64,000 nucleotides of DNA from Lachnospiraceae bacterium MC2017 (GTDB lineage Bacteria; Bacillota; Clostridia; Lachnospirales; Lachnospiraceae): contig JNJK01000005.1 of the NCBI GenBank assembly GCA_000701625.1, positions 186,001 to 250,000 on the forward strand, given 5' to 3'. A model generated the notes under the pieces. It saw only the letters and a list, made by a program, of their open reading frames with translations. It had not been told where the DNA came from and ran no database searches. Below, piece after piece: positions 60,301 through 64,000 of the stretch (positions are counted from its first letter, which is position 1; the number at the start of each line of letters is the position of its first letter). The position numbers and the translations under genes were made by a program.

Positions 60301-61315
60301 GTCCTGTGCCCTTTCTGATAGAAAGTTGGATATCCTGTGAATCAAACTGATCCTGTTTTACCCAAGCGCTGAACTTATATGTATAGCCTTCTTTGAACTC
60401 GTTCTCAAACCGCTGACCCAAACCGTCGTTTGTAAGAGTTCTGTTTACTACCTTAAGAGCTTTCTTTCCGCTGTGAGCATCATCTGTTTCTACGATCTTG
60501 AGGTTTTCATTCTTGCCTTCTTCGTGTTCGTATGTTGTCCAGCCTTCTGCTCCATTTTCAGCATCACCATTTTCTGCGAGTTCTACATCACCTGTCTCTT
60601 CTGTCATGGACACATCGTCAACATAGAAATCCATCAAATCCTTATCTTTTGACGGATTCTGTGCCCAAGGTGTTTCAAAGAAAACATAGTTCTGATCAGC
60701 AGTGAACTCACAGTTCTCATTTTGTGTATTTACGAACTCAGGTATTTTATACGTTCCCTCAAACTCAGTCCATTCACCCTTCTTGGCATCGACCCTAAGG
60801 ATTTGATGTCTCCACTTATAGTTCGGACCATTCTGAATCTCCAAATGGAAAGTTTTTGTATCCGGACCATCCTTATACATAATCTTTCCCTTAAATGTAT
60901 AAGTCTTTCCAACTTCGAGTTTTCCTGACACATCCTGCTGTGCACCTGCTCCGCAAGTCTCTCTGTTCTTTACCCAGATACAAGTATCATCTTCAGATAC
61001 GTCTTCTCTGCCTTTTGCTCCGAGCTCTTTTACATTAGCAACATCGAGCTCTCCTCTTTCGGTATTGGTGATAGTCCATCCTTCTGTTGTTCGTTTGGAA
61101 ACATCACCATTTGTAAACAGCTCTTTTGTTAATTTCTTTCTTGAAGCTTTTGCGGACATTGCCCGAACTGCACCATCTTCAAGAACTGCATTGACTACTG
61201 CTTCATCACGGACTTCCTTCGCCAATACATTTATCGGTGCGCTGCCCGCTGCCAGCATGAGTGCCAGGCTAACAGCCGCAGCACGTGTCCCCACTAACCT
61301 TGCTTTTTTTCCCAT
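57305..61315 (-). CDS. Secreted modular GH43 glycosidase (arabinoxylan type)
   Basis: The 1336-residue protein has a signal peptide (about 1-33) and two jelly-roll carbohydrate-binding-like modules (about 65-235 and 240-405, each ending DFYVDDVSM / DIIVDDLSI). A cohesin-like beta domain follows (about 415-545). The GH43 five-blade catalytic domain (about 560-890) holds GADPYALVYNDRVYVY (base Asp), WCFDPAVLVDDDG and MFEDSGIFKYGDKYYYSY (acid Glu region). A CBM6-like module comes next (about 895-1020), then a Pro/Thr/Glu/Asp repeat linker and a C-terminal Ig-like region. GH43 enzymes of this kind release arabinose or xylose from arabinoxylan. The C-terminal Ig-like modules may hold it at the cell wall. 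Confidence 0.92.
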   Translation of the reverse strand: MGKKARLVGTRAAAVSLALMLAAGSAPINVLAKEVRDEAVVNAVLEDGAVRAMSAKASRKKLTKELFTNGDVSKRTTEGWTITNTERGELDVANVKELGAKGREDVSEDDTCIWVKNRETCGAGAQQDVSGKLEVGKTYTFKGKIMYKDGPDTKTFHLEIQNGPNYKWRHQILRVDAKKGEWTEFEGTYKIPEFVNTQNENCEFTADQNYVFFETPWAQNPSKDKDLMDFYVDDVSMTEETGDVELAENGDAENGAEGWTTYEHEEGKNENLKIVETDDAHSGKKALKVVNRTLTNDGLGQRFENEFKEGYTYKFSAWVKQDQFDSQDIQLSIRKGTGQSFTNIDAKAVPKGEWVNLSGQYTFSENDDRDIVNVYIETPYKNAQQATEADLLDIIVDDLSIVELSKDVNEGNKDYRESNIKAELEVPDEILGVINQEAEAKIKLDKLEKNGYKNLKLTLALPEKVNVDDVEFNEDAISGDAKFAVEDGKLVIDVDGDDVAFDAEDGLFATLKLKMSGYVRKDVEGKFNLLSAHVDGGKTVFYDVKDAVKVVKLKFLNTGAIAKQLGYSNPLVTQELGADPYALVYNDRVYVYMTSDDYEYKTDGSLKDNSFGYIKTLRVISSSDMVNWTDHGEIKVAGKDGAAKEWANHSWAPAIAHKKINGKDKFFLYFANDASGIGVIEGDTPIGPWRDPIKKALITRATPGCAGVTWCFDPAVLVDDDGSAYIYFGGGVPNDGRNGENNNPHTARVAKLGDDMISIEGEAVEIDAPAMFEDSGIFKYGDKYYYSYCSNFIGPHKAGYPGTGNIAYMTSDSPMGPFEYVGEIFDNPQTWFGVGGNNHHATFVFRGKSYFIYHAQTVAKEYNKAQGYRSTHIDALELDEDGMIKPVKGTYEGISQLESLDPYKKIEAETIAWNKGIKVANIDDFHRELVKLDDGDWTSVAGADFGEAGADTFKARVKSEKGGSIEVRVDSPEGSLLGTLEVPAGTEEYTELSTDITNITGKRNVFLVFKGEGTELMKLDSYVFEGEGHTGDLTPDPSPEIPEDPTPETPDQPTPDDPTPVTPDDPTSDDPTPTTPDDPTPDKPTPETPTPDAPTPETPAPETPDKPAPETPDKPAPETPDKPAPETPDTPNPDAPKPETPAPETPDQPAPAKPEDTTKPASEPAAKASAGNGKSSTADQIAAPGDTTTLASAESGNVTINFGAKKVVLKGDKGTFKVVSGKGVKISKNGKITFKKGASEVVIGYKVEGKDVTKSLRIQAPEMEKKAAGKVSEAVALELKGTDISTAVWSTNKLKDAKISVSKDGKHVSVTCAKKGTLKVSAEINGKKYTTKVTLK
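57866..58200 (-). repeat. Pro/Thr-rich tandem repeats in the GH43 linker
   Basis: Codon-level tandem repeats encode ETPDKPAP and TPDDPTP units. A 24-bp unit (PAPETPDK) is repeated almost exactly three times around 57948-58022. It is a flexible linker between the catalytic modules and the C-terminal Ig-like region. Confidence 0.9.
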
Positions 61316-61627
61316 ATATCATTCTCCCTTACAAAAAACTTTTGACGAAAGAGTTTTTATAATTTCACACGCATTCTGATACCCTACAGTACAGGACTGG
61401 TGATTTTTTATAAAAACCTGTCTCATCTGTATATATTTTTGCACGAATAGGAGAACAATCCATCCCTTTAAAGTATATTAATTAGCCACTTTTATCCTTA
61501 AAACTATACTTTTGATGATTTTTAAAGCAATTAACACAATACAACTTTGCAATTATTTGAATTTATATAGCCATTTTTGCCCGATATATGTATATCAGTT
61601 CATTTTAATTGTGCAACTTGTTTCCAT

Positions 61628-61656
61628 TTATAGAAAATCCTTATAAGTTAAAAAAT
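61628..61656. repeat. Conserved palindromic post-terminator element, copy 3
   Basis: TTATAGAAAATCCTTATAAG followed by TTAAAAAATG repeats the pattern of 30716 and 34022, again directly after a terminator and upstream of a minus-strand gene (GH43). The 61316-61627 gap shows no gene; it should hold the GH43 promoter. Confidence 0.55.
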
Positions 61657-61686
61657 GCACTGCGTGCATTGAATGCAACGCAGTGC
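61650..61686 (-). terminator. Terminator of the alkD unit
   Basis: On the minus strand GCACTGCGT pairs with ACGCAGTGC, with an inner TGCATT/AATGCA stem, followed by ATTTTTTAAC. Confidence 0.9.
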
Positions 61687-61694
61687 GGAGAATC

Positions 61695-62402
61695 TTACTC
61701 TTTCCTGATATTCTTGAGTTTTAAGGTCTTTAAGTATTCTTTCTGCTCATCCGTGATCCTATAGCTTTCCACCGCCTTCTGGATCGACTTATTATGAGTC
61801 CACGTATCAAGCTTTTTTTGTTCTATATATGGGAGGATCACATCATATTGTTTCGCAAGTGCCGTAGCAAAGTACCATGCGATCATCATATTTACGTAGT
61901 ATTCATCAGACCTAAGCTTAGATACCATCTCCGGATATTCTTCAGAAAAATCCTCATCAAGAAAATGCTCCATGAGCATACCTACAGCAAAACGTATCGT
62001 ATAGACTTCTGTTGAACCGATCCATTCTTTTACCTTCGGCAATAGTTCCGGTCTGTGTTTTTTAAAGACCTTTGGAGACATCTGGTCGCAGGTAGCCCAG
62101 TTGTCTACATAAGGCAAAAAATTGCACAAAGCATTCAGACATTCCTCATAGTCTTTCATCCCGGAGATCAAAAACGCATGCAGTTGATTTTCATCAAAAT
62201 ACTTATGCGGCAGATCACTTAAAAACTCTGCATAATCTCCGCTTTTCAAAATTTCTTTGGAGAACTTTCTGAGTTCCGGTGTCCTGACGCCTATCACTGT
62301 CTCCGGATCAATAGAAGGTATGAGTTTACTCTGAAAATCTCTGTACTTTGTATCCTGAAGCTCAAAAAGTCTTTTTCGAATTTCATCAACTGACATAATC
62401 AT
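61695..62402 (-). CDS. AlkD-like DNA alkylation repair protein
   Basis: The 235-residue all-helical protein of HEAT-like repeats matches the DNA_alkylation (AlkD) family: IGVRTPELRKFSKEILKSGDY, VDNWATCDQMSP with the Trp-Asp pair, and YYVNMMIAWYFATALAKQ. AlkD removes N3- and N7-alkylpurines without flipping the base. Its start overlaps the stop of the upstream C_GCAxxG gene by four bases (ATGA), so the two are co-translated. Confidence 0.93.
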   Translation of the reverse strand: MIMSVDEIRKRLFELQDTKYRDFQSKLIPSIDPETVIGVRTPELRKFSKEILKSGDYAEFLSDLPHKYFDENQLHAFLISGMKDYEECLNALCNFLPYVDNWATCDQMSPKVFKKHRPELLPKVKEWIGSTEVYTIRFAVGMLMEHFLDEDFSEEYPEMVSKLRSDEYYVNMMIAWYFATALAKQYDVILPYIEQKKLDTWTHNKSIQKAVESYRITDEQKEYLKTLKLKNIRKE

Positions 62403-62857
62403 TCTCCTACCGGATGCTCATTTATATATTGTTCAAGAATTTCCGCAGCATCTCCGATTATCTCCGCACAGGGACGCTTTTTATAGTATTCCTGTGTGCG
62501 GGCTTCGGGAGTAGCCGCATCATGCTTTACATTTAATCCCAGCATCTCACGACAGACGATAGTGCCATGCTTTTCCTCAAATTTATGTGCCAGTTCCTGT
62601 ATCCTTGCATAATGAGCAGCCTTAACCTCGCCTGTTTCCGGTCCATCATAACCGTAAAGGATTCCGGCTACCATAAACATACCTGTCACTGAGCCGCAAA
62701 CTTCCCTGAGTCTTCCCATCCCACCGCCAAAGGATGATGCGAGGCTCATGAGGATCTTCTGATCTCCGGGAAGCAGATCCATAAATGTGAGCATTATAGA
62801 CTGGGAACAGTTATATCCCTCTTTAAAATGCGCCATTGCCTGTTCTCTTCTGGTCAT
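62399..62857 (-). CDS. C_GCAxxG_C_C family protein (second copy)
   Basis: The ~152-residue protein has YNCSQSIML, SFGGGMGRLREVCGSVTGMFM and a late RPCAEIIGDAAEIL cysteine, a variant of the same family as 39582-39956 with fewer C-terminal cysteines. ATG 62857 follows GGAGG by ten bases; a GTG two codons earlier is closer. It is coupled to the alkD-like gene. Confidence 0.88.
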   Translation of the reverse strand: MTRREQAMAHFKEGYNCSQSIMLTFMDLLPGDQKILMSLASSFGGGMGRLREVCGSVTGMFMVAGILYGYDGPETGEVKAAHYARIQELAHKFEEKHGTIVCREMLGLNVKHDAATPEARTQEYYKKRPCAEIIGDAAEILEQYINEHPVGE

Positions 62858-62910
62858 TATCACTATTCCTCCATATCAGATAATTCATTATCTATCTTAT
62901 CATCTACAAT

Positions 62911-62958
62911 AAAAAATCCCAACAGAACTTTTGACTAAAAGTCCTGTCAGGATTTTTT
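62911..62958 (-). terminator. Terminator of the sodium symporter gene
   Basis: On the minus strand AAAAATCCTGACAGGACTTTT pairs in outline with AAAAGTTCTGTTGGGATTTTT, with a T-run after it. It stops transcription from the gene at 63000. Confidence 0.85.
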
Positions 62959-62999
62959 ATTTGCCATTCTATTTTGGAAAGCCGATCAAGAAGGGGAGA

Positions 63000-64000
63000 T
63001 CAGCCGATTCCACCGTAGATCGCACCAAGGATAAGTGCTGCGATGCAGGCAATTACATATACGTACTTGCCAATCGCAAACCATTTCTCGCCAAGAGGCT
63101 TAGCACATCCGCGATTAACTTCCTTCAAAACATATTTCTTTCCGAACACCCAGAAGAACATCAGGCCTGCAAGAGCTGCTCCGAGTGGGCAGATATAGAT
63201 AGAAACTACATCCATCCATTCAGAAACAATACCCTGAATAACAAGTCCTATAACTGTTCCTACAACACCTATAGCCACAACAGCCTTCACGCGGCTAAGT
63301 CCAAACTGCTGCTGCAAAGTCGCAACCGGTGCTTCGAAAAGATTCACCAGTGAGCTAAGACCTGCAAAAATAACGCAGAGATAAAATACCATTGCTACTA
63401 TTCGTCCGCCAGGCATGCTGTTCATTACATTTACGAGATATATGAACATGAGGCCCGGTCCGCCTGATTCCAGCTGAGAACCGGTCGTTGCGATAGCAGG
63501 GATCATAAGGAAAGCTGCTACCAATGCAGCGATAGTATCGAAAAGCGCGATATTTACTGCTGCTGCCGGCACATCCTCATCAGAGCCCAGATAAGAACCG
63601 TAGATAACAGTTCCGTTTCCGGCGATGGAAAGTGAGAAAAATGCCTGACCAAAAGCAAATATCCAAAGCTTAGGATCTGCAAGACCTGCTGGATTTACAG
63701 TAAAGATATACTTATAGCCTGCAGCTGCTCCCGGCTGAAATGCAACATAGACAGCAAGTGCGATAAGCATAGCAAAAAGCAAAGGCATCATGACTTTATT
63801 GGCTTTCTCAATACCATCGGCGATACCAAATGCCATGATCGCAAATGTGACAGCCATTCCTACAACGAGCCATACATTATTACCCCACGCAGAAGCAGTC
63901 GCTCCAAATGTACCGCCGATCTGATCCATGTCAGTTCCCATAGCATAAATCTGTCCCGAGAAAGCCATGACCAGATATTTAACGATCCATCCAACTACAC
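63000..64000 (-). CDS. Sodium-dependent symporter of the NSS/SNF family (partial)
   Basis: The frame is open through the right edge of the window, so the N-terminus is missing. The visible ~333 residues hold eight or so membrane helices with the NSS pattern FAFGQAFFSLSIAGNGTVIYGSYL (helix 6) and FAGLSSLVNLFEAPVATLQQQFG (helix 8). The family imports amino acids or related amines with sodium. ATG 63968 is internal: codons VVGWIVKYLV precede it in frame. It ends at a strong terminator. Confidence 0.92.
   Translation of the reverse strand, partial: VVGWIVKYLVMAFSGQIYAMGTDMDQIGGTFGATASAWGNNVWLVVGMAVTFAIMAFGIADGIEKANKVMMPLLFAMLIALAVYVAFQPGAAAGYKYIFTVNPAGLADPKLWIFAFGQAFFSLSIAGNGTVIYGSYLGSDEDVPAAAVNIALFDTIAALVAAFLMIPAIATTGSQLESGGPGLMFIYLVNVMNSMPGGRIVAMVFYLCVIFAGLSSLVNLFEAPVATLQQQFGLSRVKAVVAIGVVGTVIGLVIQGIVSEWMDVVSIYICPLGAALAGLMFFWVFGKKYVLKEVNRGCAKPLGEKWFAIGKYVYVIACIAALILGAIYGGIG

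Overview
The window looks like chromosome of a low-to-mid GC anaerobic Firmicute of the Lachnospiraceae, most like the Butyrivibrio / Pseudobutyrivibrio / Eubacterium rectale group. The reasons are gene families typical of that family (a Lys/Ala-tailed DUF6465-type protein, C_GCAxxG_C_C proteins, a large secreted modular GH43 glycosidase), AGGAGG-type ribosome sites, and tight minus-strand operons separated by strong intrinsic terminators. This assignment is inference. I see no rRNA, tRNA, CRISPR array or intact insertion sequence.

Layout. 1-2190 is a scrapyard. It starts with a truncated ToxN/AbiQ-like type III toxin start behind a terminator. A decayed integrative element follows, bounded by a 16-bp direct repeat that lies in the 5' coding sequence of a low-molecular-weight tyrosine phosphatase gene. 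Inside the element are a MazF/PemK-type toxin-antitoxin pair and a truncated tyrosine recombinase. 2154-5978 holds housekeeping and hypothetical genes: phosphatase, DMT exporter, PAP2 phosphatase, small proteins.

6128-26776 is an almost continuous minus-strand purine-degradation and salvage locus: xpt, guaD, a TetR regulator, ssnA, a short ygfK-like gene, a BMP-type nucleoside/purine ABC importer, ygeX, ygeY, ygeW, arcC, hyuA, and a translationally coupled FIST-domain hybrid histidine kinase. This gene set is known from anaerobic purine/urate catabolism in gut bacteria. Purines would be imported, deaminated (guaD) and opened (hyuA, ssnA and ygfK implicated). The ureido/diaminopropionate intermediates would then be cleaved (ygeX, ygeY, ygeW), and carbamoyl phosphate cashed in for ATP by carbamate kinase. 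Three transcription units carry copies of one palindromic operator (TTGAyT-N5-ATCAA class), probably bound by the TetR protein. Two of them also have terminator hairpins in long 5' leaders.

26856-32093 holds a methyltransferase, an MBOAT/SGNH O-acyltransferase pair, and a miniature microcompartment locus (two EutS-like shell proteins and a EutP-like GTPase). 32319-39390 is hypothetical: a coiled-coil membrane protein pair, a histone-tail-like protein, a secreted protein, and a giant Pro/Glu/Met repeat protein interrupted by one in-frame stop codon. 39582-42390 has an iron-sulfur protein operon behind a Crp/Fnr regulator, then an AraC regulator. 42715-48346 has BrnQ, a PTS EIIC-EIIA protein without EIIB and without the phospho-acceptor histidine, an RsbU-like phosphatase, and a lipoprotein.

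48587-54925 is the most unusual unit: an operon of (i) a MATE transporter with a C-terminal GHKL-ATPase-like domain, (ii) an A-PCP-C nonribosomal-peptide-synthetase-like protein, and (iii) a dicarboxylate/amino-acid symporter with an N-terminal GHKL-ATPase-like domain. Beside it are a chemoreceptor with a sigma-28-like promoter and fragments of a decayed chemoreceptor and another gene. 57305 to the end has the GH43 arabinoxylan-type enzyme, an AlkD-type repair protein, a C_GCAxxG protein and a partial sodium-dependent neurotransmitter-type symporter running off the right edge.
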